Shown piece by piece: positions 52,678 to 60,957 of a stretch of DNA of 64,000 nucleotides. A program made the position numbers and the translations under genes. The notes under the pieces are model-generated. The model was not told where the DNA came from, ran no database searches, and worked only from the letters and a program-made list of their open reading frames with translations. This stretch comes from Cryomorphaceae bacterium (GTDB taxonomy: Bacteria; Bacteroidota; Bacteroidia; Flavobacteriales; Schleiferiaceae). Within the stretch, counting starts at the first letter, position 1. Each line of letters starts with the position of its first letter. Location of the stretch: positions 1-64,000 of the forward strand of contig WTIZ01000021.1 of assembly GCA_011525035.1 (NCBI GenBank), in the 5' to 3' direction.

Positions 52678-53519
52678 TGATGAGAAAGACGGTCCAATTC
52701 CTTTTTGCTTCGCTTCTTTTAAGCCTCATGACCACACAGTGTGATGTGATCGACCAGCCGTTTAAAAACGGTGGTCCACAGGACACCACATCTACAGCCC
52801 AGCTCAGAAATGTGCTCATTGAAGATTTCACCGGGCACCGTTGCAAGAATTGTCCAAAAGCTTCGAAAGAAATAGAAGCTTTGGTGGACGCCTTTGGGGC
52901 GGACAGAATTATTGGTCTTGCCATCCATGCAGGTCCCGGAAACTTCACAAACACCAACGCTGATTACCCTACAGATTTCACCACACAAGAAGGAAAGGAC
53001 ATTCAAAGTTTCTTTGGAACGAACTTCCTACCTGTGGGCATGGTGAATCGTGAGAATTGGACTTCTTCAGGCAACTCACACTGGTCGAGTTACTCCAACT
53101 GGCCTACACTAAGTGCTGAGGCTATGGACAGCACCTTACGCGTCGAACTTCAAGTAGAAGCGGCAGTGAGCAGCGGCACATTAAGTGTTGATGTTAGTGC
53201 ACTACCTCAAGTAGGCATTTTACACGACCTTGACGTCGTAGTAATGGTGAAAGAGAGCGGTATTGTAAGCCCACAGCTAATGCCTGATGACACTCGCGAT
53301 GCTGAATATGTCCACAACAATGTTCTTCGCGACTTCGTGACCCCAACGTGGGGCGAAGAAATTGGAGTAAGTCCTATGGTACCGGGAGATGAGTTGACTT
53401 CGTCTTTTACCCTTGCCTGGAATACAGATTGGGTACAAGCCAATAGTGCCGTGGTGGTTTACGTATTCAACCCAGAGAATTACCGCATACTGCAGGTGGT
53501 GGAAGCTCCAATCAACTAA
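52677..53519 (+). CDS. Omp28-related envelope protein with CxxC motif
   Basis: A 280-residue protein of the Omp28 family (first named in Porphyromonas). A hydrophobic N-terminus (residues 5-18) ends in TTQC at C22; this looks like a lipoprotein site, but glutamine before the cysteine is unusual. A thioredoxin-like domain follows with LIEDFTGHRCKNCPKASKEI, giving C56-x2-C59. The C-terminal third is beta-rich with VVYVFNPENYRILQVVEAPI. The ATG at 52677 overlaps the DUF6029 stop. It shares the CxxC module with the T9SS cargo at 48535, although it lacks a sorting domain. It meets queG tail to tail. Confidence 0.85.
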   Translation: MMRKTVQFLFASLLLSLMTTQCDVIDQPFKNGGPQDTTSTAQLRNVLIEDFTGHRCKNCPKASKEIEALVDAFGADRIIGLAIHAGPGNFTNTNADYPTDFTTQEGKDIQSFFGTNFLPVGMVNRENWTSSGNSHWSSYSNWPTLSAEAMDSTLRVELQVEAAVSSGTLSVDVSALPQVGILHDLDVVVMVKESGIVSPQLMPDDTRDAEYVHNNVLRDFVTPTWGEEIGVSPMVPGDELTSSFTLAWNTDWVQANSAVVVYVFNPENYRILQVVEAPIN

Positions 53520-54439
53520 GACTTCTTCGCGAAACTTAGATTTCTCTTGAATCCTTCGAAGCCCGTTCTCCGGATGGCTGAGCCCTTCATGATCTCGTCC
53601 CAGAGCTCATGAGTGATTTCCTCCCACGCTTCCCAATCGTTCTCTTTAATGGGCGTTCGTAGGTCAAAATCCTTTTCTTGGTGGGGCGTAGAGAATCGAT
53701 TCCAAGGACAAACATCCTGGCAGATATCACAACCGTATACCCAATCCTCCATTTTACCTTGATACTCATTTGGTAGCGCCTCCTTGTATTCTATCGTCAG
53801 GTAGCTGATGCACTTGTTGCTATCGACAACTGTCGGTGCGATAATAGCCTCGGTTGGACAAGCATCGATACATGCAGTACACGTACCACAATGATCTGTT
53901 GTTGGACCATCCGGTTCCAATTCTAAATCCACAATCAATGCACCAATAAAGAAAAAGCTTCCTGCTCCCTTACTGAGCAACAAACTGTGTTTCCCTATCC
54001 AGCCTAAGCCACTTTTGCGCGCCCATGCCCGGTCCATCACTGGAGCACTATCGACAAATCCTCTGCCTTCTACCTCACCTATCTCAGCCTGTATGCCTTG
54101 CAACATACGCTTGAGCTTACCGCGAACCACCTTGTGATAATCGCGACCGTACGCATATTTAGAAATCTTGGGTGTACCCTCCTCTTGTGTTTCTTCTGGG
54201 AAATAGTTCAGCGTTACACTGATGACAGATTTCGCACCGGGTACAAGCTTCCGTGGATCCAAACGAGCATCGAAATGATTCTCCATCCAACTCATCGTAC
54301 CGTGGTATCCCGCCTTGAGCCAATTCTCCAATCCTGTCGCTTCTTCTTCTAAAAATCCTGCAGCAGAAATGCCACAGGCGTCAAAGCCCTGCTCCTTGGC
54401 AAGGCGTTTTACAATCTGAGATGCCTCAGTCCGCGTCAT
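53516..54439 (-). CDS. queG: Epoxyqueuosine reductase
   Basis: A 307-residue cobalamin-dependent iron-sulfur enzyme that performs the last step of queuosine formation. The two [4Fe-4S] clusters are seen in CGTCTACIDACPTEAI and GCDICQDVCPWN. RAWARKSGLGWIGKHSLLLS and NYFPEETQEEGTPKISKYAYGRDYHK are further family phrases. Its ATG overlaps the ruvB stop. It shares the pathway with queD at 15701. No terminator is visible between it and the convergent Omp28 gene; the ends overlap by four bases. Confidence 0.94.
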   Translation of the reverse strand: MTRTEASQIVKRLAKEQGFDACGISAAGFLEEEATGLENWLKAGYHGTMSWMENHFDARLDPRKLVPGAKSVISVTLNYFPEETQEEGTPKISKYAYGRDYHKVVRGKLKRMLQGIQAEIGEVEGRGFVDSAPVMDRAWARKSGLGWIGKHSLLLSKGAGSFFFIGALIVDLELEPDGPTTDHCGTCTACIDACPTEAIIAPTVVDSNKCISYLTIEYKEALPNEYQGKMEDWVYGCDICQDVCPWNRFSTPHQEKDFDLRTPIKENDWEAWEEITHELWDEIMKGSAIRRTGFEGFKRNLSFAKKS

Positions 54440-55467
54440 TAGAATAGGGAGCCCGTACTGCCCTTTTGTGGACGATTCAAACCCAAATGACTGTAGGCCT
54501 TTTCCGTAACCATTCTACCTCGCGGCGTTCTGAGTAAGAAGCCTTCCTTGATCAAGTACGGTTCGTATACCTCTTCAATCGTCTCTGCCTGCTCCCCTAT
54601 GGCCGTGCTCAATGTATTGAGTCCAACGGGTCCTCCAGCAAAATTATCGACCAATACAGTGAGGATTTTATTATCCATCTCATCCAGTCCTTTGCTGTCC
54701 ACGTTCAAAGCATTCAAACCAAATTCAGCTATTTCCACATCAATGGTTCCGTTCCCTTTGACCATAGCAAAATCCCGAACCCTTCTTAGAAGCGCATTTG
54801 CTATACGAGGTGTTCCGCGTGACCTGGAAGCTACGCGAATACAGGCTTCATATTCAGCAGGAACTTCCAGAATTTCCGCACTTCGCTCAACGATGGTACT
54901 CAAAAGTTCTACATCGTAATATTCCAACCTTGAATTAATACCAAAACGTGCACGCAGCGGAGCGGTTAAAAGTCCTGAACGCGTGGTTGCTCCGATTAGG
55001 GTAAATGGATTCAAACTGATCTGTACACTTCTCGCGCTCGGACCAGAGTCAATCATGATATCAATCTTGAAGTCCTCCATCGCACTGTACAGGTACTCCT
55101 CTATCACTGGGGATAGTCGATGAATCTCATCTATAAACAGCACATCATTCGGCTCAAGATTCGTGAGTAGACCCGCAAGATCAGAGGGTTTATCCAATAC
55201 AGGGCCTGAAGTGACTTTAATTCCAACACCGAGCTCGTTAGCTAGAATATGACTTAGGGTAGTCTTACCCAATCCCGGTGGACCGTGCAACAAGACATGA
55301 TCCATCGCTTCGTCGCGCATCTTAGCAGCCTCAACAAAGATCTTAAGGTTCTCCAATACCGCCGCTTGACCCGTAAAGTCGTCAAAGCTCAATGGCCTCA
55401 ACTTCTTTTCGATCTCACGTTCCGTATTCGTGAAGTTTCCTCCTGTAGGATCTAAGTGCTCGTTCAT
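54439..55467 (-). CDS. ruvB: Holliday junction DNA helicase subunit RuvB
   Basis: A 342-residue AAA+ motor that drives branch migration with RuvA. Walker A is GPPGLGKTT (residues 62-70), Walker B is LFIDEIHRL, sensor 1 is LIGATTRSG, and the C-terminal winged helix includes [18 protein letters not shown]. The start was taken at ATG 55467 (MNEHLDPTG); a GTG 18 bases upstream is less likely. A terminator ends the oxidase operon just upstream. It forms a two-gene unit with queG. Confidence 0.96.
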   Translation of the reverse strand: MNEHLDPTGGNFTNTEREIEKKLRPLSFDDFTGQAAVLENLKIFVEAAKMRDEAMDHVLLHGPPGLGKTTLSHILANELGVGIKVTSGPVLDKPSDLAGLLTNLEPNDVLFIDEIHRLSPVIEEYLYSAMEDFKIDIMIDSGPSARSVQISLNPFTLIGATTRSGLLTAPLRARFGINSRLEYYDVELLSTIVERSAEILEVPAEYEACIRVASRSRGTPRIANALLRRVRDFAMVKGNGTIDVEIAEFGLNALNVDSKGLDEMDNKILTVLVDNFAGGPVGLNTLSTAIGEQAETIEEVYEPYLIKEGFLLRTPRGRMVTEKAYSHLGLNRPQKGSTGSLF

Positions 55468-55485
55468 AGTGTTACAAATTACCAC

Positions 55486-55514
55486 AAAAAATCCCCTTAC
55501 CGCGAGGTAAGGGG
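55486..55514 (-). terminator. Intrinsic terminator of the act-cox operon
   Basis: A perfect 9-bp stem CCCCTTACC/GGTAAGGGG (55493-55501 and 55506-55514) with a GCGA loop, followed on the minus strand by a run of T (A-run 55486-55491). It lies 27 bases beyond the coxI stop and about 20 bases before ruvB. Confidence 0.92.
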
Positions 55515-55541
55515 ACCTAATATTTTAAAGTGAGACGGGTT

Positions 55542-57344
55542 CTAGTGACCGCTCTCCTCTCCTTCTGCCAATGGCACGTTTTGAGGAACGAAATCTTCCT
55601 CAGCACCAGGCTTAGAGTAGTCGTATGCCCAACGGTACACTACTGGTATATCACCTGGCCAGTTACCGTGGATGTGCTCTACAGGAGTTGTCCACTCTAG
55701 AGAGTTACCTCTCCAAGGATTTTGCTTCGCCTTAGGACCTCTCCAAATGCTGTAGAAGAAGTTAAAGATGAAGATCAACTGTGCAGCACCACCGATGATG
55801 GCAAAGTAGGTAATCAATACATTGATATCCGCCAAATTATCGAACATTGGGAATGCCGTGTTGCTGTAGTAACGACGTGGCAAACCTGCCATACCCAAGA
55901 AGTGCATTGGGAAGAATACACCGTAAGCGGTAATAAAGGTCAACCAGAAGTGCGCATAACCCATTGATTTATTCATCATACGGCCGTACATCTTAGGGAA
56001 CCAGTGGTATACCCCTGCGAACATTCCGTAAATCGCACTCAGACCCATTACAATATGGAAGTGAGCGACTACGAAGTAGGTATCGTGAACGTTGATATCC
56101 AAAGCACTGTCACCAAGAATAACACCTGTCAAACCACCAGTAACGAACGTACTAACCAATGCAATTGAGAAGAGCATTGCTGGCGTGAACTGGATGTTCC
56201 CTTTCCAAAGTGTAGTTATGTAGTTAAAGGCTTTAACTGCTGATGGAATCGCAATCAATAGGGTTGTGAAGGTAAATACAGAACCTAGGAACGGGTTCAT
56301 ACCTGTTACGAACATGTGGTGACCCCATACGATAAAGCTCAAGAAAGCAATTGCCAAAATTGAACCTACCATCGCGCGGTAACCAAAGATTGGCTTACGT
56401 GAGTTTGTCGCAATTACCTCAGATGAAATACCCAAAGCAGGTAGAAGAATAATGTATACCTCAGGGTGACCCAAGAACCAGAACAAGTGCTGGTACAATA
56501 CAGGAGAACCACCGCTGTAGCTCAATACCTCACCACCCATGAAAATATCACTGAGGTAGAATGAAGTACCCAACATACGGTCAAACATCAAAAGCAATGC
56601 TGCACTAAGAAGTACAGGGAAAGAAAGTACCCCTAGAACTGCTGTTACAAAGAATGCCCAAATCGTCAATGGCAGACGCGTCATGCTCATCCCTTTTGTA
56701 CGCATGTTTAATACGGTTACGATGTAGTTCAATGAACCCAATAGTGACGATACAATGAACAATGTCATCGAGATCAACCAAAGCGTCATACCCGCGCCTG
56801 AACCCGGCATTGCTTGTGGAAGTGCAGAAAGAGGTGGGTATACAGTCCAACCGGCTGCTGCAGGTCCTGATTCAACGAACAATGACACTACCATTATTAC
56901 AGAACTGGTAAAGAAGAACCAGTATGAAAGTGCATTCATAAAGCCAGAGGCCATATCACGTGCACCAATCTGCAATGGAATAAGTAGGTTCGAGAAAGTA
57001 CCTGATAGACCCGCAGTCAATACGAAGAATACCATAATGGTACCGTGAATAGTTACAAGAGCCAAATAGATGTTTGGATCCATCACACCGTCAGGTGCCC
57101 ATTTACCCAAGAAGAACTCAAGGATTGGGAAACTTTGCTCAGGGTATGCAATCTCCAAACGGAAAAGCATTGACATCATCACACCGATGATACCCATGAT
57201 CATACCGGTAATCAAAAACTGCTTACCAATCATCTTATGGTCCATCGTAAAGAGGTACTTCGTGAAGAAGTTCTCCTCGTGGTGGTGCTCCATCAAGTGA
57301 TCTTGGAAGTGATTGTTTTTTTCTGTTGTCGTTGTAGTTGACAT
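55542..57344 (-). CDS. Cytochrome c oxidase subunit I
   Basis: A 600-residue oxidase catalytic subunit with at least twelve helices holding heme a and the heme a3-CuB centre. CuB and heme ligands are visible in WFLGHPEVYILLLPALG (with the His-Tyr crosslink pair), WGHHMFVTGMNPFLG and VHDTYFVVAHFHIVMG. The N-terminal MEHHHEENFFTKYLFTMDHK is common in Bacteroidota. It is the last gene of the act-cox unit, 24 bases after coxII. It receives electrons from CuA of CoxII and reduces oxygen to water. Confidence 0.97.
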   Translation of the reverse strand: MSTTTTTEKNNHFQDHLMEHHHEENFFTKYLFTMDHKMIGKQFLITGMIMGIIGVMMSMLFRLEIAYPEQSFPILEFFLGKWAPDGVMDPNIYLALVTIHGTIMVFFVLTAGLSGTFSNLLIPLQIGARDMASGFMNALSYWFFFTSSVIMVVSLFVESGPAAAGWTVYPPLSALPQAMPGSGAGMTLWLISMTLFIVSSLLGSLNYIVTVLNMRTKGMSMTRLPLTIWAFFVTAVLGVLSFPVLLSAALLLMFDRMLGTSFYLSDIFMGGEVLSYSGGSPVLYQHLFWFLGHPEVYIILLPALGISSEVIATNSRKPIFGYRAMVGSILAIAFLSFIVWGHHMFVTGMNPFLGSVFTFTTLLIAIPSAVKAFNYITTLWKGNIQFTPAMLFSIALVSTFVTGGLTGVILGDSALDINVHDTYFVVAHFHIVMGLSAIYGMFAGVYHWFPKMYGRMMNKSMGYAHFWLTFITAYGVFFPMHFLGMAGLPRRYYSNTAFPMFDNLADINVLITYFAIIGGAAQLIFIFNFFYSIWRGPKAKQNPWRGNSLEWTTPVEHIHGNWPGDIPVVYRWAYDYSKPGAEEDFVPQNVPLAEGEESGH

Positions 57345-57367
57345 AGCTAAATGTTTATTACTTCTAT

Positions 57368-58393
57368 TTACAGTGTCTCAGCGACGGTTTTTTGTTCTTT
57401 TAACCAAGCGTCGAATTCATCTTGAGTTTCAACGACGATGTCCATTTGCATGTTGTAGTGTGCAGCACCACAAATCTTGTTACAAAGGAGTACATAATTG
57501 AAATCCCAAACGTCTTCGCCTTTGGCTTTTCTAATCTCGTTTACTTCCTCAACGTGCGCTTTTACGTCTTTGTTCTGACGAATTTCCGCTGTCGTAATGG
57601 TCGGTGTAAACTGGAAGTTCGTTACCGATCCAGGAACACAGTTCATTTGTGCACGGAAGTGCGGGAAGTAAGCAGAGTGAATAACGTCCTGCGAGCGGAA
57701 AGCAAACTGGATTGGCTTGCCCACTGGTAGGTGTAATTCTTTGGCGATAATATCATCTGCAGAAGCTGGATCTTGAGTATCAACACCCACGATGTTCGCA
57801 CCTGCAATTTCATGCACTGTTGCATAACCCAACTCGTTGTCGCCACCACTGTAACGAACGGTCCAGTTGAACTGCTGCGCATATACTTCTACGAGAATTG
57901 GCTCTTCTTCATTCTCAGGCATCATCAATGTGCTCCACACGTTCAGACCCCAGATGATCAATACTGCCAATGCAAGCGCAGGAACCATAGTCCAGAATAG
58001 CTCAAGACGGTTGTTGTGCTCGTAGTAGGTAGCTTTAGTTCCTTTCTTGCCTCTGTACTTGTACGCGAAGTAGAAAAGGATTGGCTGTACAATAAAGAAA
58101 ACGATGTTGATGATCAACATACTTAGGTTCCATAGGCTATCAATCTCTGCACCGTGTGCTGAAGATGGTTCTGGAAGACTGTGTCTTCCCCATGCGATGT
58201 ACATCACTACAACGCTGATGATAAAACCGAAACCTACCAATAACATTAGACGCCCTTGGGTGTCATTGTCCTTTGGACTTACCTCGTTGTCTTTGCCTTT
58301 CTGAATTTCAGAAGAAATCTCAGAGATTCTCATCACCTGTACCAAGGTGAGGATGACTAAAACAACTAATACTATGATTGAAACTGCACTCAT
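57368..58393 (-). CDS. Cytochrome c oxidase subunit II
   Basis: A 341-residue subunit with two helices (plus an extra N-terminal hydrophobic segment) and a periplasmic cupredoxin domain. The CuA ligands are seen in VIHSAYFPHFRAQMN and LLCNKICGAAHYNMQM (Cys, Cys, His, Met). The electron-entry region VEVYAQQFNWTVRY is typical. There is no C-terminal heme-binding CxxCH, so it is an aa3 type rather than a caa3 type. SCO (32644) would supply copper. It lies between actF and coxI. Confidence 0.96.
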   Translation of the reverse strand: MSAVSIIVLVVLVILTLVQVMRISEISSEIQKGKDNEVSPKDNDTQGRLMLLVGFGFIISVVVMYIAWGRHSLPEPSSAHGAEIDSLWNLSMLIINIVFFIVQPILFYFAYKYRGKKGTKATYYEHNNRLELFWTMVPALALAVLIIWGLNVWSTLMMPENEEEPILVEVYAQQFNWTVRYSGGDNELGYATVHEIAGANIVGVDTQDPASADDIIAKELHLPVGKPIQFAFRSQDVIHSAYFPHFRAQMNCVPGSVTNFQFTPTITTAEIRQNKDVKAHVEEVNEIRKAKGEDVWDFNYVLLCNKICGAAHYNMQMDIVVETQDEFDAWLKEQKTVAETL

Positions 58394-58412
58394 TATTTAG
58401 TGTCTTTTCTAA

Positions 58413-59846
58413 TTATTGATGGAAGTTTTTAGACTCCGTTAGCATTGGGTGGTTCTTGTGCAACAATGGCGCCTTAGCCACTGATGATAGAACTACGTAG
58501 ATGTACAATCCGGCGAAGAATAGAATTGGACCCAATTCTACCAAACCAAAGCCGTAGTGATCACCTACCGTACCCGGCATAATCATAACGTAGTGGTCCA
58601 TGTAGTGACCCACTAGAACAAATACAGCAGCCATAACTACAGTACCTGGAACACGCTTCGCTGGACGGCTTAAAACAGCCAAAACAGGAAGGATGAAGTT
58701 CAATACCAACATAGTGAAGAACGGTACTTTGTACTGCTCGAAACGTTGCATGTAATAGGTTACCTCTTCTGGAATGTTTGCGTACCAAATAAGTACGAAC
58801 TGAGAGAACCACAGGTAGGTCCAGAATACAGAGAATGCGAACATGAACTTACCCAAATCGTGCAAGTGGTTTTCGTTTACCCACTCCAAATGACCTTGAC
58901 CTTTCAAGTAAAGCGTCAAAAGGATTAATGCAGCGAAAGAGCTCACGAACATACCTGCAAAGGTGTACCAACCGAATAGCGTAGAGAACCAGTGCGTATC
59001 AATAGACATCACTAAATCCCATGCACTTGTCGATGATGTTACTGCGTAGAATACTGTAAATGCAGCTGCAACACTGCGGTTCTTTTTCCACATTGCAACC
59101 CCGTCGCCAGTATCTGAAAGCAAAGAATTCTTACGAAGAACCTTAGCAGCCCAAATCCAACCACCGATGTAGATAAGGATACGAATGGTAAAGAACAATG
59201 GGTTCAAGAATCCACGCTTACCAGCAATGATTGCATCGTAGTTCTCGTGGCCTGGAACATTGATTCCCTCAACCATCCAGTGGAACATGTGGTGTACATG
59301 CCCAAATCCAAGGAAAGTGATTAGTGCGATTACAATTAATGGTGCGACAATAGCAAAAGATTGCGCCTCCATTAATCTCAGAAGACCAGCAGACCATCCT
59401 GCTTGTGCTACATATTGAATACCTAGGAAGAACAATTGTCCCAAACCTAGACCCAAAAAGAAGAAAGCCGCTACATACAATGCAGACCATGGACGGTTTG
59501 CAATTTGATGTGCTGCATGCTCCGCATGTGCATCGTGATCGCCATGTGCTTCTTCAGCATGTGCATCATGACCGTGGTCAGCATGCGCCTCCTCAGCGTG
59601 TGCTTCGTGACCGTGATCGTCGTGCGCTTCTTCAGCGTGTGCGTCGTGACCGTGGTCGTCGTGCGCTGCTTCAGCGTGTGCATCATGACCAGCATCGGCA
59701 TGCATTTCAGTAGCATGCGCGTCGTGACCGTGTCCCGCATCGTGAGATGACGAACCATTTAGGGCAAATCCAACGACCCAAAGGATAGCACCTACTACCG
59801 TAAGTGCGATTGCCAATTGTTTTGTCTTTGTTTTAAACTCAAACAT
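58413..59846 (-). CDS. actF: Alternative complex III subunit ActF with expanded His-rich repeat
   Basis: A 477-residue membrane subunit of alternative complex III, the quinol:cytochrome c or quinol:oxidase oxidoreductase that replaces bc1 in many Bacteroidota. Residues 11-30 form a first helix, and nine or so further helices lie from 118 on (RPWSALYVAAFFFLGLGLGQ; SSTSAWDLVMSIDTHWFSTL). Between them, residues 35-113 are a His/Asp/Ala/Glu-rich stretch with 24 histidines, built from a 13-residue repeat. Short His-rich segments occur in other ActF proteins, but this one appears enlarged. It is placed between actE and coxII. Confidence 0.93.
   Translation of the reverse strand: MFEFKTKTKQLAIALTVVGAILWVVGFALNGSSSHDAGHGHDAHATEMHADAGHDAHAEAAHDDHGHDAHAEEAHDDHGHEAHAEEAHADHGHDAHAEEAHGDHDAHAEHAAHQIANRPWSALYVAAFFFLGLGLGQLFFLGIQYVAQAGWSAGLLRLMEAQSFAIVAPLIVIALITFLGFGHVHHMFHWMVEGINVPGHENYDAIIAGKRGFLNPLFFTIRILIYIGGWIWAAKVLRKNSLLSDTGDGVAMWKKNRSVAAAFTVFYAVTSSTSAWDLVMSIDTHWFSTLFGWYTFAGMFVSSFAALILLTLYLKGQGHLEWVNENHLHDLGKFMFAFSVFWTYLWFSQFVLIWYANIPEEVTYYMQRFEQYKVPFFTMLVLNFILPVLAVLSRPAKRVPGTVVMAAVFVLVGHYMDHYVMIMPGTVGDHYGFGLVELGPILFFAGLYIYVVLSSVAKAPLLHKNHPMLTESKNFHQ
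59508..59744 (-). repeat. In-frame 39-bp tandem repeat coding the ActF His-rich segment
   Basis: About five and a half copies of a 39-bp unit code for HGHDAHAEEAHDD-like blocks (13 residues), with single-residue variation between copies. The GC-rich repeat also opens false reading frames on the plus strand. Confidence 0.85.
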
Positions 59847-59861
59847 TTCTACTCTGCGGTT

Positions 59862-60422
59862 TTATTCTTGATCAGCTCTAAGTTTCACAACGTAACGAAC
59901 GATTTTCCAACGCTCGTCGTAAGTAAGTTGTGAAGCATGTGAACCCATGATTCCTTTACCGTGCATAATTACATGGTACATAGAACCAGGAGTAATATCT
60001 GGTAGTCTTGAAGATGCATACGAAGGAACACCCAAGATTTTCTCTTGCATTACCAAAGGACCGTTACCGTCTCCTTTCTCACCGTGGCAGTGGTCACAGA
60101 AGATGTTGTACAATTCTTTTCCTTCAGCTAGCGCTTCTTCAGAATCGAATTCTGTTGGAAGTGCCAAGGTGGTGCGCGCAGCTTCATATCCTTCATTGCT
60201 GTTTGCAAATTCGTAAGGGTGGTACCCGCGCGGTACAGTACCTTCAACAGGTAGCTGAGCGCTTAGACCATTTGCAAATTGAGCAGAAGGCTCATACGTT
60301 TCAAGAGATGGGCTCTGGTACATGTCGTCCATGTACGTGTAACCCGGTGTTGATTTATCGAAGTTACAGCTAGCGAGTGCGGCTGAAGCTGTAAGCACTA
60401 TGATGGTAGTAATTCTTTTCAT
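59862..60422 (-). CDS. actE: Alternative complex III subunit ActE, monoheme cytochrome c lipoprotein
   Basis: A 186-residue cytochrome c. The N-terminus is a lipoprotein signal with LASC at residue 19. The heme site is C109-D-H-C112-H113 (NIFCDHCHGEKGDGNG), with methionines in GSMYHVIMHGKGIMGSHA as candidate axial ligands. The N-terminal YMDDMYQSPSLETYEPS segment is typical of ActE. It is 15 bases from actF and one base from actD. It should pass electrons from the Act complex to the oxidase. Confidence 0.95.
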   Translation of the reverse strand: MKRITTIIVLTASAALASCNFDKSTPGYTYMDDMYQSPSLETYEPSAQFANGLSAQLPVEGTVPRGYHPYEFANSNEGYEAARTTLALPTEFDSEEALAEGKELYNIFCDHCHGEKGDGNGPLVMQEKILGVPSYASSRLPDITPGSMYHVIMHGKGIMGSHASQLTYDERWKIVRYVVKLRADQE

Positions 60423-60423
60423 C

Positions 60424-60957
60424 TTATGCTTCGACTTTTGAAATTTCTAGAGCACCCAATTCTTGGAGCTTCTTAGTTAAATCTGCCTCTTCTCCCTCAA
60501 GTTCAACTTCCATTAGGAAATGATCGTCTGTGGTACGAGGATCAGGGTTCTGTGCTTTAGCACCTGGATATAGCTTGTTTACTGCGAAGTAAGACCAGCA
60601 CATCAAGTGCGCAGCGAAGAATACAGTCAACTCAAACATTACAGGAATGAATGACGGCATATTTAAGAACCAATATGCATTTGGCTTACCACCGATGTTT
60701 TGTGGCCAATCCAAGGTCATCGTGTAGTACGTCAACCATGAGGCGAAAAACAAACCGGTCAAACCGTAGAAGAATGCAGCTGTACTCAAGCGAGTTCTTT
60801 TAAGACCCATTGCTTCGTCCAATCCGTGGATTGGGAACGGAGAATAAACCTCACTCACGTGGTAACCGTTAGAACGGAGATCTTTTACAGCGCCCAATAC
60901 GACATCGTCGTCATTGAATAGCGCGCGTACAATAGGATTGTGTTTAGTGTGCCCCAT
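60424..60957 (-). CDS. actD: Alternative complex III subunit ActD (DUF3341)
   Basis: A 177-residue membrane subunit with two helices. DVVLGAVKDLRSNGYHVSEV followed by YSPFPIHGLDEAMGLKRTRL is the DUF3341 signature of ActD. The C-terminus is a hydrophilic tail (DPRTTDDHFLMEVELEGEEA). The start was set at ATG 60957 (MGHTKHNPIV), which overlaps the end of actC by 14 bases; upstream codons in the same frame would run further into actC. Confidence 0.93.
   Translation of the reverse strand: MGHTKHNPIVRALFNDDDVVLGAVKDLRSNGYHVSEVYSPFPIHGLDEAMGLKRTRLSTAAFFYGLTGLFFASWLTYYTMTLDWPQNIGGKPNAYWFLNMPSFIPVMFELTVFFAAHLMCWSYFAVNKLYPGAKAQNPDPRTTDDHFLMEVELEGEEADLTKKLQELGALEISKVEA

Noticed and set aside
59405-59750. 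His/Arg/Val-rich plus-strand reading frames
   Set aside because: They are the reverse complement of the ActF 39-bp repeat and owe their openness to its composition.
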